Positions 18,276 through 27,415 are shown, counted from the first letter of the stretch. The stretch is DNA of 64,000 nucleotides from Granulosicoccaceae sp. 1_MG-2023 (GCA_030546905.1 JAUOPI010000013.1:1-64000), one strand, 5' to 3'. Notes: generated by a model from the sequence alone, not told the origin. Numbers and translations: made by a program.

Positions 18276-20768
18276 ATGCAAAAACGCGCGTTGGCAACGG
18301 CTGTCATGGCTGCGACGGTGATGCCGCTGAGCTGGCAATCTGCCCAGGCTCAGGAAGTCTTTGAGGAAGCCGATTATCTTGCGATCCACGTTGAGGCGGA
18401 AGAATTCAGTGAGAACCGCGCGGTTGCCGCCGGCTTTCAGTGGTATCTGTTTGATCAGGATAATTCGCCTGAGGTGCCGCCCGATGACGACGAGGTCGAT
18501 TACCTGAGCGCCAGTGGCGAGGCGTTTATGGAGCTGTTACCGGACCGCCGTAAAAATGGCGATGAGCGCGATCTGGAGCGTGCCGACGAGAACGGTGTGG
18601 TCGGTGGCCTGTGGCTGACACAGGGCAGCGGGCCGACCCTGACCTATGCGGTGAACTTCCCGGAGCCGGGACGCTATGTGGTGCACGCACGTACCACCGG
18701 CCACGGCACTGAGGACAATTCTGTCTTCGTCGGCATCGATGGCAACTACGAAAATGCAGGCCCGATCCAGGTCTGTATTCCGCTGGCCGAGAAAGGCAGC
18801 TGGGTCTGGCGCTACCAACAGCGCACCGCCGATGCCCATTGCGGCGACACCGATATGCCGGCGGTTGTCGATGTGGACGCTGCCGGGGTGCACAACGTGC
18901 AGATTTCCGCCCGTGAAGACGGCGTTGAATTCGACAGTTTCTTTCTGATCAAAGACAAAAGTGAAGATACCAGGATCTGTTCGCCGTCGGCAGAGACCGA
19001 TATCAGTTGTCGCAACGGTTCCTTCAGCTTTCCCGATGAGTTTGTCGATTTCGCCGTGACTTCGGCCGCCGCCGATGTGCATGCTCAGGCCGGTGACACT
19101 CTGAGCGTCAACTACACGGTAACAAATCATGATCTGCGCGATGCCTCAGCCGGCGTGGTGCTGGAAATCAGTTTGCCGGAAGGTGTCAGTCTTGTAGATG
19201 ATGCGGAAGGGCAGTGCAGCGCGGCCGGCAACCTGGTCAGCTGCGATCTTGGCTATATGGCGGCCAAGGCAAGCCAGGACATCGCGCCGGGCTTTCGCTT
19301 CGATACGGTCGGCTCAGCGGTGCTGAGCGCCACGGTCAGCAGCAACAAGACCGATCAGGACCCGTCCAATAACAGCGACACCCTGGAACTGACCGTCAGT
19401 GCTGCCGGTCCTGATGTGGATCTGGCGCTGAGCATGGCCAGCGACAAAAACACCCTGGCCGTCGGCGATACTGCAACCCTGACGCTGCGTGTCAGCAATC
19501 AGGGCAGTGCAAGCGCCGAAGATGTGGTCGTGTCAGGGACACTACCTGCCGGTCTCAGTGCGCAGGGCAACAGCTGTACGGTCAGCGGGCAACGCTTTGA
19601 ATGTTCGCCCGGGACCCTGGCCGGCGGCGCCAGTGCGCTGATTACCCTGAATGTGGATTTTTCTGCGGCCGGTGAACACGAGCTGAGTGCGTCAGTCAGT
19701 GCGGCCTACGACTATGATGCCGGCAATGACAGTGATGAGCTGTCGGTCTATGCCAGCAGCGGTGTGCTGTTTGAAGAACAGGATGGCCTGCTGGTAGCCG
19801 AAGCCGAGCAGTTTGCTGTGCATAGCCCGGCCGACGCCAACAGTGGTTGGTTTCTTCACGAAGACGGGGACGTGCTTGCGCTGATTAGCCGCGACCTCGA
19901 TGATGAAAACGCCAGCGCCTTGCCGGCCGAAGCCGCGTTGACTTATCGCGTGTTCTTTAACACACCGGGTCAGTACTACGTCGGCGTCAGAGCATCCACG
20001 GCCGTGTCGGCCGCTGTCTCGGTGGCGCTGGACGGCGATGCGCTTAACGGCGGCTTGCTGGCCTTTTGCGCCGAAGAAGACGCCTGGCAATGGTCAGGTG
20101 CAGGCGCTGACGGGCAGTGTGAACTGAGTGAGACTCTTGAGCTGACGGTCGCCGAAGCCGGTGAGCACCGTATTACCATCGCCACCGCTTATGGCGGGCT
20201 GGCGCTGGACAAGTTCATGATCAGCGCCGCTGAGGTGACCACGGCCGATGGCGCAGGTCTTGATGCAACCGTCTACAGCGATAAAGCGGTGGATCTGAGT
20301 CTGACTTCTGAAACTTCAAGTCTGGATATGGTCAGCAACGAGGTCAGTGAGCTGGCGGTGACTGTGACGAATCTGACAACGGCTTATGCGGCCACGGATA
20401 TCCGTATCCTGGTCAGTGGTTTGCCGGGCATCAGCGAGGTCACCGGCGATCAGAGCCGCTGTGATCTGCTGGTCAGCGACAGTGTCGGCCAATGCAGTCT
20501 TGGCACGCTGGCACCGGGTGAGAGCCGTGATGTGATTGTGCCGCTGAAAACCGCGCTTGCCGGTGAGGCGGATATTTCCCTCACGCTCAGCGCCGCGCAG
20601 GACGATGAAATGCAGGCCAATAACGCCCTGGCTCTGGGCGTGGATGTGGCGCCGGGTGAGTCAGCCGGTGCCGCTGCGGGGCAAAGCTCCGGCGGGGCTG
20701 TGGGCTGGTGGTGGTTGTTGTGCGCCGGCCTGTGGGCGGCGGCACGCCGCACTGTGCGCAAGCAGTAA
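18276..20768 (+). CDS. Large secreted protein with DUF11-like repeats and a GlyGly-CTERM sorting tail
   Basis: This 830-residue exported protein has a signal peptide at about 1-25 (ending AQA). Two related beta-rich modules, about 28-235 and 496-655, each begin with a VEAEEF/AEAEQF block and end in a phrase such as FDSFFLI/LDKFMIS; they resemble carbohydrate-binding modules. Three DUF11/CARDB-type immunoglobulin-like repeats lie at about 255-375, 378-490 and 664-790. The C-terminus is SSGGAVGWWWLL followed by a hydrophobic stretch and basic end, a GlyGly-CTERM signal expected to be processed by a rhombosortase. No enzyme motif was found. An adhesive or glycan-binding surface role is inferred. 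Confidence 0.85.
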   Translation: MQKRALATAVMAATVMPLSWQSAQAQEVFEEADYLAIHVEAEEFSENRAVAAGFQWYLFDQDNSPEVPPDDDEVDYLSASGEAFMELLPDRRKNGDERDLERADENGVVGGLWLTQGSGPTLTYAVNFPEPGRYVVHARTTGHGTEDNSVFVGIDGNYENAGPIQVCIPLAEKGSWVWRYQQRTADAHCGDTDMPAVVDVDAAGVHNVQISAREDGVEFDSFFLIKDKSEDTRICSPSAETDISCRNGSFSFPDEFVDFAVTSAAADVHAQAGDTLSVNYTVTNHDLRDASAGVVLEISLPEGVSLVDDAEGQCSAAGNLVSCDLGYMAAKASQDIAPGFRFDTVGSAVLSATVSSNKTDQDPSNNSDTLELTVSAAGPDVDLALSMASDKNTLAVGDTATLTLRVSNQGSASAEDVVVSGTLPAGLSAQGNSCTVSGQRFECSPGTLAGGASALITLNVDFSAAGEHELSASVSAAYDYDAGNDSDELSVYASSGVLFEEQDGLLVAEAEQFAVHSPADANSGWFLHEDGDVLALISRDLDDENASALPAEAALTYRVFFNTPGQYYVGVRASTAVSAAVSVALDGDALNGGLLAFCAEEDAWQWSGAGADGQCELSETLELTVAEAGEHRITIATAYGGLALDKFMISAAEVTTADGAGLDATVYSDKAVDLSLTSETSSLDMVSNEVSELAVTVTNLTTAYAATDIRILVSGLPGISEVTGDQSRCDLLVSDSVGQCSLGTLAPGESRDVIVPLKTALAGEADISLTLSAAQDDEMQANNALALGVDVAPGESAGAAAGQSSGGAVGWWWLLCAGLWAAARRTVRKQ

Positions 20769-20978
20769 CAATACAAGCCGGGAACGACCGCGGGCAAAGG
20801 AATGCCCGTGCCGCCCGGTTTGCGTCAGACGCAGGTTTTCGCGTCTGCGAAAGGAGGAGACAAGGCAGTGTATACTTTTGTATCCTCGATCAGGCAGCAA
20901 CAGGGACGTGACATGCCGTGTGTTTGCATCCGTGTATTTCCTTGTTGCTGAGTCCGCCCTCCCGGGGCGTTCCGCTGT

Positions 20979-21000
20979 GTGACCGCGTTAAGCCGGTCAC
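20979..21000. promoter_or_regulatory. Dyad GTGACCG-N8-CGGTCAC upstream of the FeeM-like gene
   Basis: A perfect seven-base inverted repeat with an eight-base spacer lies 21 bp before the start codon. A TATACT hexamer at 20871-20876 could be the -10 of the promoter, which would put the dyad in the leader, as an operator or an RNA hairpin near the ribosome binding site. Other inverted repeats in this 253-bp gap (20791-20796 with 20803-20808; 20827-20832 with 20841-20846) may end transcription of the preceding gene. Confidence 0.4.
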
Positions 21001-21021
21001 GGACCTGACACAAGGATTCAA

Positions 21022-21678
21022 ATGATGAAACTGCATGTTGTGCCCGCAGATCAAAAACAAGCCCGGGTAAGGCAGCCGGATACCGGCCGCTATCACTACT
21101 GTACGGCCCGCGACGGCAGGCTCGATGAGGTGTTCGCCTTGCGCTACCGGGCGTACTTTGAGCAGGGATACATCGGCGAAAACCCGCGCCGGCGTTTCTT
21201 TGATGATTTCGATTACGAGCCGAACTGCCGTTCTTTTCTGACCTATTTCGGCGAGCAGCCAGTCGGCTCGATCCGTACGTGTTTGTGGACGCCGCAACAG
21301 CGCCTGGATATTCCGGCCATGGAGATCTTTGATGAAGAGATCCGCCGCGAGGTCGGCTACGGGCAGCGCATTATGGAGACCAACAAATTCGTTGTGTCAC
21401 CGGAGTTTCAGCGACGTGGCGGGATTGCCGCGCGTTTTTCCATTTACCGCAGTGCACTGGATGTGGTGCATGAAGAGCAGGTTGAGGTGGTGGTGATTGC
21501 CGTGCGTGAAGAGCATATCGACTTTTACCGGCTGCTGGGCTTTAAACAAATCTCCGATTTGCGCAGCTATCCGCATTTGAATTTCAATACGGCGCTGCTG
21601 GCCTGCTATGATCTTGACTTTATGTCCGACTTTATCATCGGGCGAACCAATGCTCTGCGCATAGACAGGGCGGGCTGA
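21022..21678 (+). CDS. FeeM-like N-acyl amino acid synthase / autoinducer-synthase-type acyltransferase
   Basis: This 218-residue GNAT-fold protein resembles FeeM and the exosortase-associated acyltransferases, relatives of LuxI that transfer fatty acyl groups from ACP to amino acids. Supporting patterns are LRYRAYFEQGY (40-50), the arginine in VGSIRTCLW (81-89), METNKFVVSPEFQRRGG (118-134, acid plus acyl-donor loop) and IDFYRLLGF (167-175). ATGATG at 21022 gives a choice of two starts. A membrane histidine kinase starts 7 bp after the stop, so synthesis and sensing are co-transcribed. The product is unknown. Some related proteins are simple acetyltransferases. Confidence 0.75.
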   Translation: MMKLHVVPADQKQARVRQPDTGRYHYCTARDGRLDEVFALRYRAYFEQGYIGENPRRRFFDDFDYEPNCRSFLTYFGEQPVGSIRTCLWTPQQRLDIPAMEIFDEEIRREVGYGQRIMETNKFVVSPEFQRRGGIAARFSIYRSALDVVHEEQVEVVVIAVREEHIDFYRLLGFKQISDLRSYPHLNFNTALLACYDLDFMSDFIIGRTNALRIDRAG

Positions 21679-21684
21679 CAACTC

Positions 21685-23751
21685 ATGTTGATTTTCGTCG
21701 CTACCGCGCTGTTTGATTTTGCCGTCGGCCTGTTTGCTATTTACAAACGCAACAACCCGGCGACGCTGGCGTTGATGCTGCTGACCTTCAGTCTCGGGCT
21801 TTGGCAGATCGAGTTGTTTCTGCTCAGCGCGATCCGTGACGACGGACTGATCGACACCTTTTTCCATATCACCCGCGCGGGGATGTTTTTCACCCCCGCG
21901 TTTATGTCGCTGCTGGCCTGGCAGATCTGCGGCGCCGGCTCACGGCGCTTCAAAAATCTGGTGCTGATCCCCGGCTTTACCCTGTCGGCGGCGCTGAGCC
22001 TGTCCAATATTTTTCTTTTCCCGTCCACGCTGGTCCATAGTGAGGGAGGCTGGCTGCCGAAGATCGATGCCGTCTACTATGTGTTTGCCTGCACCTTTGT
22101 CTACACACTGACCGCATCGCTGCGGCTGGCCTTTGTCAGCCACAAGCGTGTCCCTCAGCGCGAGAAGCGGCGCATCAAATGGCTGCTGATCTCGTTGTTG
22201 CTGATCCTCTCGCTGGGCGTGCTGGCGCTGGTGCTGGTCGGTGGCGGGGATGCCTATCTGTCAAAACTGGTCGGCGCGGTGTCCAATGGCATTTTCGTCG
22301 GCGTCCTGTTGTACGCGACCATTAACCATCACCTGACCGACGTCAGCTCGGCGTTCAGCTCGCTGCTGGCGCGTTTTGCCGTGACCGCCGTATTGGTGGT
22401 GGCATTTCTCGCTTTCTCCGAATATATCCGGGACGTACTGCCGTCGCCGACCAATTTGCTGATCCCGGCGCTGGTGATGGCAGCGGTGCTGGAAATCTAT
22501 CCGCGCCTGCTGCGTGCGGTTCTGCCCGGCACGCGTCGCTTGCTGGTCAACGGTGGCTATGACGTGGATCTGACCCGCAAGGAAATCCAGCTGGCCTTGA
22601 AGCGTTGTGTCAGTACCGACGATCTGCTGGAGGTGCTCAGACATCTGCTTTGCGACACCATGCACGCCAGTGCTTTTGAGGTGGGGCTGGTCTGCCAGGG
22701 CAGCGGCGGTAATCAGAGCGGCGTGAGTATCAGTTGTCTGCAATCGGGCGACGGTCTGGCCGATTCGCCGCAGGACGAAACACTCGCGCAACTGCGCCAG
22801 ACCCGCGGTAGCTTTGTCATGTTCGATGAAGCGACCGACGATCTGCGGCGTATTATGGCGCGCCGCGAAGCGATCGCCTGCCTGCCATTGATTCACAACG
22901 AAAGCCTGATCGGCATCGTGCTGATCGGCAGGCTCAAATCCTACCAGCAGAATTACTTCCGTCAGGATGATATCCGTATGCTGGAATGGCTGGCCCGCGA
23001 GTTACCGCCGACACTCTCGCGTACGGTGCTGCACACAGCGCTCAAGAGCAATCTGGACAAGGCCGAGAAGACAATGTCGATGATTGAGCTGATGAATCAG
23101 TACCATCACGATATCAAAGCGCCGCTGTCGATTATCGACGGGGTTGTCTCGAACAATCTCTATGACAAGGAAAAACAGCACCGGATTATTCTCGAGCAGG
23201 TGCATCGCGGCACCGAGCTGATTTCCATGATGAGTGCGGTGTTGCGCGGGCAACGCGAACGTCAGACCGAACCGGTTAATCTGGAGCAGATTATCCGTAA
23301 CTGTGTGATGTTGTTCGAGCGCGAGATCAGCCATTCGGAACTGGATTTTGCCCCCATGTCCGATGTGGTCGGCGATCCGAATGATCTGAAGATTCTGTTT
23401 ATCAATCTGATCAAAAACGCAGTAGAGGCCAAATGCGCCGGGCAGGAGCTTAAGCTCACGGTCAGCGGTGGCGAGACCGGTGAACAGGTCTGGGTGCGTG
23501 TCTGTGACAATGGCTGCGGTTTTTCTGAAGAGCGGCTCAGCGCGATCTGGAGCGGACAGCAGATCAGCAGCAAACCCAAGGGCAGCGGTGTCGGGCTGCG
23601 TGCGATCAAGCGAATCGTCGACGAGCACGGCGGGGCGATCAACGTGCGCAGCCGTGAAGGCGAGGGGGCGTGTTTTGAACTAAGTTTCCCGATGCGGATT
23701 CAGTTCAATGAGCGTGTCCCGGAAAACATCAACCTTCAGGGGTTTGAGTAA
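21685..23751 (+). CDS. Multi-pass membrane sensor histidine kinase (PrsK-like)
   Basis: This is a 688-residue kinase. About eight or nine hydrophobic helices occupy residues 1-275, followed by a GAF-like region (about 305-440). A DHp helix has the H-box NQYHHDIKAPL (H474/H475), and a HATPase domain has the N-box NLIKNAVEA (574-582), G1 DNGCGF (608-613) and G2 GSGVGL (633-638). Architecture resembles the PEP-CTERM system kinase PrsK. It lies 7 bp after the FeeM-like gene. Its last 23 codons overlap the convergent DHp-receiver gene; the kinase fold ends near residue 670, so the overlapping tail is expendable. It may perceive the product of the upstream synthase. Confidence 0.88.
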   Translation: MLIFVATALFDFAVGLFAIYKRNNPATLALMLLTFSLGLWQIELFLLSAIRDDGLIDTFFHITRAGMFFTPAFMSLLAWQICGAGSRRFKNLVLIPGFTLSAALSLSNIFLFPSTLVHSEGGWLPKIDAVYYVFACTFVYTLTASLRLAFVSHKRVPQREKRRIKWLLISLLLILSLGVLALVLVGGGDAYLSKLVGAVSNGIFVGVLLYATINHHLTDVSSAFSSLLARFAVTAVLVVAFLAFSEYIRDVLPSPTNLLIPALVMAAVLEIYPRLLRAVLPGTRRLLVNGGYDVDLTRKEIQLALKRCVSTDDLLEVLRHLLCDTMHASAFEVGLVCQGSGGNQSGVSISCLQSGDGLADSPQDETLAQLRQTRGSFVMFDEATDDLRRIMARREAIACLPLIHNESLIGIVLIGRLKSYQQNYFRQDDIRMLEWLARELPPTLSRTVLHTALKSNLDKAEKTMSMIELMNQYHHDIKAPLSIIDGVVSNNLYDKEKQHRIILEQVHRGTELISMMSAVLRGQRERQTEPVNLEQIIRNCVMLFEREISHSELDFAPMSDVVGDPNDLKILFINLIKNAVEAKCAGQELKLTVSGGETGEQVWVRVCDNGCGFSEERLSAIWSGQQISSKPKGSGVGLRAIKRIVDEHGGAINVRSREGEGACFELSFPMRIQFNERVPENINLQGFE

Positions 23752-24399
23752 GAACTTATTAAAACCGGCGCGGAAATACGCGTCCGGATCGAGCGGGTCG
23801 ATATTTGACAGGCCGATCAGCGGCACGCGCTTGCCGTTTTCGCCGGAGGCGCGGATTTCCTGTGCAGCCTGCATGCCGTCCATCATCGGCATATGCAGGT
23901 CCATCAGCACCAGGTCGTAGCTGCCTTCGCGGAACTTCTGCACCGCTTCAATTCCGTTATCGGCGACATCGGTGGTGCAGCCCAGTTCGGCCAGGATATG
24001 GCTGGCGATATCCTGATGAATCTCCTCATCCTCAACCAGCAACACATGGCAGCTTTCTTCGCCGCTGAAAACAATACCCTGATTATTTTGCAGCGCAGCA
24101 TCCATCGGTGTGTCCGGCGTTTGCAGTACGGAAAACTCATCGACCTTGCGGTTGAGCTCATCCAGCAGGCTGTTAATCTCCGGTGCCGCGGTGCTCAGTA
24201 CGTCCAGATGTTCCGCCGGAATTTCGGGGATATCCAGACCTTGCTCGCGGCACAGGGCATAGGCGCGCAGCAGGGTCGGCGTGTACATGGCGAGACTTTT
24301 GGCATTGATCTCAATGCAGAAAAATTCGGTCCGCATGTCGTGTACGAGACGGCGGTATTGACGGTGGAATTCTTCGGCAGGGCCGTCTGATTGGCTCAT
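23680..24399 (-). CDS. DHp-like helical domain fused to a receiver (REC) domain
   Basis: This is a 239-residue protein. The receiver domain (about 117-235) has E123/D124, phosphoacceptor D167 (VLMDLHMP), S198 and K219 (LLKPL). The N-terminus (10-95) reads as a two-helix kinase dimerisation domain: LVHDMRTEF at 18-26 looks like an H-box, followed by YTPTLLRAYALCREQGL, a pattern I associate with CqsS/LqsS-type quorum-sensing kinases. There is no ATPase domain and no DNA-binding output. It could relay phosphate from the neighbouring kinase through H20 and D167, or act as a phosphatase or sink. It converges on the kinase gene with a 72-bp coding overlap in codon register. Confidence 0.8.
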   Translation of the reverse strand: MSQSDGPAEEFHRQYRRLVHDMRTEFFCIEINAKSLAMYTPTLLRAYALCREQGLDIPEIPAEHLDVLSTAAPEINSLLDELNRKVDEFSVLQTPDTPMDAALQNNQGIVFSGEESCHVLLVEDEEIHQDIASHILAELGCTTDVADNGIEAVQKFREGSYDLVLMDLHMPMMDGMQAAQEIRASGENGKRVPLIGLSNIDPLDPDAYFRAGFNKFLLKPLKVDVFRDTLIELNPHRET

Positions 24400-24898
24400 C
24401 GCGTACTACTCCTGATGCGCGCATTGTGTTCATGCAAGGCGGGGGGCCGGACTGTGTATCGGCTTATTGTGCCCTAACAAAAATGCAAAGTAACCTCTGC
24501 CGGCGCGCAGAGCTGAGCCGGCCGGTCCCGCCGGACCGGAATTTGCCCGTGCCGGCCCGCTACAGGCGGGCGCCGCGTATTGCGGGCTGACACGCGCATA
24601 AAGACAATTCCGCAATAGCGCTCCAACAGACTGAAAAACAATAATTTTAGTGCGTGGTTTTTATGTCGGCTAAGCGCCCGCAGCCGCGTCCGGACGGCCT
24701 TGCGCCTGCAACGGGCGGCAGATTTGCGTCGGCGCATTATTCGCAGACTTAAGTGCAGTTTTGTGCGTGAATTCTATAATCTGATGTGAACTGCACGGCA
24801 CAATAGCCGGCGTATGCAAACAGACGAGAAAAAGTGAAGACACGCGTGCAGCTTGCTTTGTACCGGTTTGTTAAAAATTGTCCCGGGGTGCTGGTCTG
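24400..24898. other. Divergent intergenic region with candidate promoter
   Basis: This is a non-coding gap of about 500 bp between the DHp-receiver gene (minus) and the GGDEF/EAL gene (plus). It contains a consensus TATAAT at 24775-24780 facing the GGDEF/EAL gene, about 119 bp before its ATG, and a GC-rich inverted repeat (24522-24528 with 24533-24539). CAGGAG before the minus-strand start is a good ribosome binding site. No gene or RNA was recognised. Confidence 0.5.
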
Positions 24899-27415
24899 AT
24901 GGCCGGCTATGTCGCCCACGGTGAGGGGCCGGATCCGGCGGAGCAGATGTTGGCGCTCAAAGACGCGGACCTGGTTTACCGCGCCTGTAGCGAGGCCTTC
25001 GCGCGCGCGCTGGGTTTCCGCTCCCCGCATGAGATCGTCGGCCGCACGGATAAGGATCTGTTTCCGGCCGATGAGGCATTGCAACGTCTGCGCGCCGATT
25101 CCCGCACGATTCTCGAAGGCAAGTCTTCTGTCGCGCCGGTGGTCTCGCCCGTAAAAGAAAAGACACCACAGGACAAACCGCGTCTGCTGCTGCGCAAGCC
25201 GGTGCTCGACGCCGATAACCGGGTCAGCGGTATTGAGCTGCGCATTATTCATTCGCCGGTGGCCAAAAGTGCCGGCTCTGCGCTGGCGCCCGGCGCATTC
25301 AATATGGATACGCTGACCATGCGTGCCGATGATGTGTCGGTGCGGCGCAAACCCACCGGGGCCGATTTTGCCCGCCTGATCGAGGCCATGCCGCACGGCG
25401 TGGTGATTATCCGCGGGGCGCGTCTGGTTTATGCCAACCGTGAAGCGGCCACCATGCTCGGTTACCCTTCGCCGGTGGCCTTGCTGCGTACCGGTGTGGT
25501 CACGTCCATCCTGCGTATCGACGAATGGTTGAAGTCGCGCAAGGGGCAGTTGCCGGTGGCCCGGGGCATGGCCGGCCTGGCCGAACGTTTCGAGCTGCAG
25601 GGCATCGCCAAAGACGGCACCACGCTGGCCTTGCATGCGCGTGCGCGCGAAGTGGACTGGCTGAACGAAAAAGCCATTCAGATCAGTTTTGCCGATTATA
25701 CCGAAGACCTGCTGGCCGAGGAGATGCTGGCGCAGAGCGAGCTGCGTTACCGCAACTACGCGCGCGCCGGCGGGGATTTCTTTTTTGACACCGACGAGCG
25801 GCTGCAGCTCAGCTATGTGTCGGATGCCATGCAAGCGGTGTTCGGCCTCAGTGAGCGCGAGCTGGCCTCACTTACGCTGCATGAAATCGCCCGCCGCAGT
25901 CAGGCGCTTTACAGCGACGAGCAGTACTGGTCTGACCAGATGGATCGCTTGCTGCACCGTCAGCCGTTCAGCGATTTTGATTTCCGCTGGCCGCTGGGTG
26001 AGAACCTGGAGCACGTAATCCGCATCAGCGCCGTGCCGGTGTTCGATCAGGCCGGGCGTTTTACCGGCTATCAGGGCAGCGGGCGCGAGATTACCCATCG
26101 CCACCGGCATGCGGCGCTGGCCGAGTTTCACGCCTCCCACGATCCCCTGACCGGTTTGTTTAACCGGCGTCGCTTCGAAGAGTCCGTGCGGGTTGCATTG
26201 ACCACGGCGCGCACCGGTGAGGAAACACACGCGCTGTGTTTTATGGATCTGGACAGCTTCAAAATCGTCAACGACACCTGCGGACACCATGCCGGTGATG
26301 AGCTGTTGCGCCAGTTGGCCGAGCTGTTTAACCGGCATGTGCGCAAAAGCGATGTGCTGGGCCGCATCGGCGGCGATGAGTTCGCTATCCTGTTATACAA
26401 CTGCGGCACGGAAGAGGCGGTCAGGCTGGCCAATCAGCTGCGCAGCGAAGTCGAGAATTTCGAGTTTTTCTGGGAACAGCAGCGCTTTAAGGTCGGCATT
26501 AGTGTCGGGGCTGCATTAATTGACCGGCGCTGGGACAATGTCGGCAGTTTGTTCCGGGCTGCCGATTCGGCCTGTTATCTGGCCAAGGACCGCGGCCGCA
26601 ACCGGGTCGTGGTCTATACCGAAAGCAAAACCCACGAGCGTGTCCGCGAAGGCGAGACGCACTGGGTCGATCAGATCAACCGCGCGATTGCCGAAGAACG
26701 CATTACCATCAGCCAGCAGCCGATCCGCTCACTGAAAAAGCAGGGCCGGCGCAGCGTCGAGATTCTGATGCGCCTGCGTACCCGCGCCGGCGCGATTATC
26801 AATCCCAAGGCCTTTCTGCCGGCCGCCGAACGCTATGGCCTGGCGACCCGGCTGGACCTGACGGTGATCGATGCGACCTTGCAGTGGTTGGCGGCGAAAC
26901 CGGATATGGCCGCGCGGGAGCTCGACCTGATCAGTATCAATCTGACCGGGCCGAGTATTTCCAGCGAAGATTTCACCGGTGTGCTCCTGGGTAAAATCAA
27001 CGGCAGCGGTATTCCGGCACGCAAGTTCTGTTTCGAGCTGACCGAAACAGCCGTGGTGGCCAATCTCACGGCCGCCAAGCGCTTTATTCACGCCATGGTG
27101 CAGGCCGGCTGTCGTATCACCATCGACAACTTCGGCAGCGGCCTGTCGTCTTTTGCCTATATCCGTGATCTGCCGGTGCATTTTCTGAAAATCGACGGCA
27201 TGTTTATCCGCGATATTCTGGAAGACCCGGTTGACCGGGCGATGGTCAAAGCGATCAACGATATAGGTCAGACCACCGGCCGGCGCACGATTGCCAGCTT
27301 TGTCGAAAATGCCCATCTGCTCGAGGCCCTGGAAGCGCTCGGCGTCGATTATGTGCAGGGCTACCATATCGGCGAGCCGCAGCTGGTGTATCAGTCCGCC
27401 GGCAGGGGCGCGTAA
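24899..27415 (+). CDS. PAS-containing diguanylate cyclase/phosphodiesterase (GGDEF-EAL)
   Basis: This cytoplasmic protein of about 838 residues makes or senses c-di-GMP. Two or three PAS-like domains (about 15-110, 150-265, 280-400) precede a GGDEF domain with an intact GGDEF motif (491-495) and an inhibitory I-site RKSD five residues before it. The EAL domain departs from consensus: EAL reads E621-I-L, and the usual DDFG reads D743-N744-F-G, so the cyclase may dominate. ATG 24899 is chosen; an in-frame TTG at 24878 is possible. No membrane helix is seen. The last 25 bp overlap the convergent rsmJ. Confidence 0.92.
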   Translation: MAGYVAHGEGPDPAEQMLALKDADLVYRACSEAFARALGFRSPHEIVGRTDKDLFPADEALQRLRADSRTILEGKSSVAPVVSPVKEKTPQDKPRLLLRKPVLDADNRVSGIELRIIHSPVAKSAGSALAPGAFNMDTLTMRADDVSVRRKPTGADFARLIEAMPHGVVIIRGARLVYANREAATMLGYPSPVALLRTGVVTSILRIDEWLKSRKGQLPVARGMAGLAERFELQGIAKDGTTLALHARAREVDWLNEKAIQISFADYTEDLLAEEMLAQSELRYRNYARAGGDFFFDTDERLQLSYVSDAMQAVFGLSERELASLTLHEIARRSQALYSDEQYWSDQMDRLLHRQPFSDFDFRWPLGENLEHVIRISAVPVFDQAGRFTGYQGSGREITHRHRHAALAEFHASHDPLTGLFNRRRFEESVRVALTTARTGEETHALCFMDLDSFKIVNDTCGHHAGDELLRQLAELFNRHVRKSDVLGRIGGDEFAILLYNCGTEEAVRLANQLRSEVENFEFFWEQQRFKVGISVGAALIDRRWDNVGSLFRAADSACYLAKDRGRNRVVVYTESKTHERVREGETHWVDQINRAIAEERITISQQPIRSLKKQGRRSVEILMRLRTRAGAIINPKAFLPAAERYGLATRLDLTVIDATLQWLAAKPDMAARELDLISINLTGPSISSEDFTGVLLGKINGSGIPARKFCFELTETAVVANLTAAKRFIHAMVQAGCRITIDNFGSGLSSFAYIRDLPVHFLKIDGMFIRDILEDPVDRAMVKAINDIGQTTGRRTIASFVENAHLLEALEALGVDYVQGYHIGEPQLVYQSAGRGA

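Noticed and set aside
24430-24737. Small minus-strand ORFs in the gap before the GGDEF/EAL gene
   Set aside because: Arg/Ala-rich composition, no ribosome binding site and no similarity recognised; treated as non-coding.
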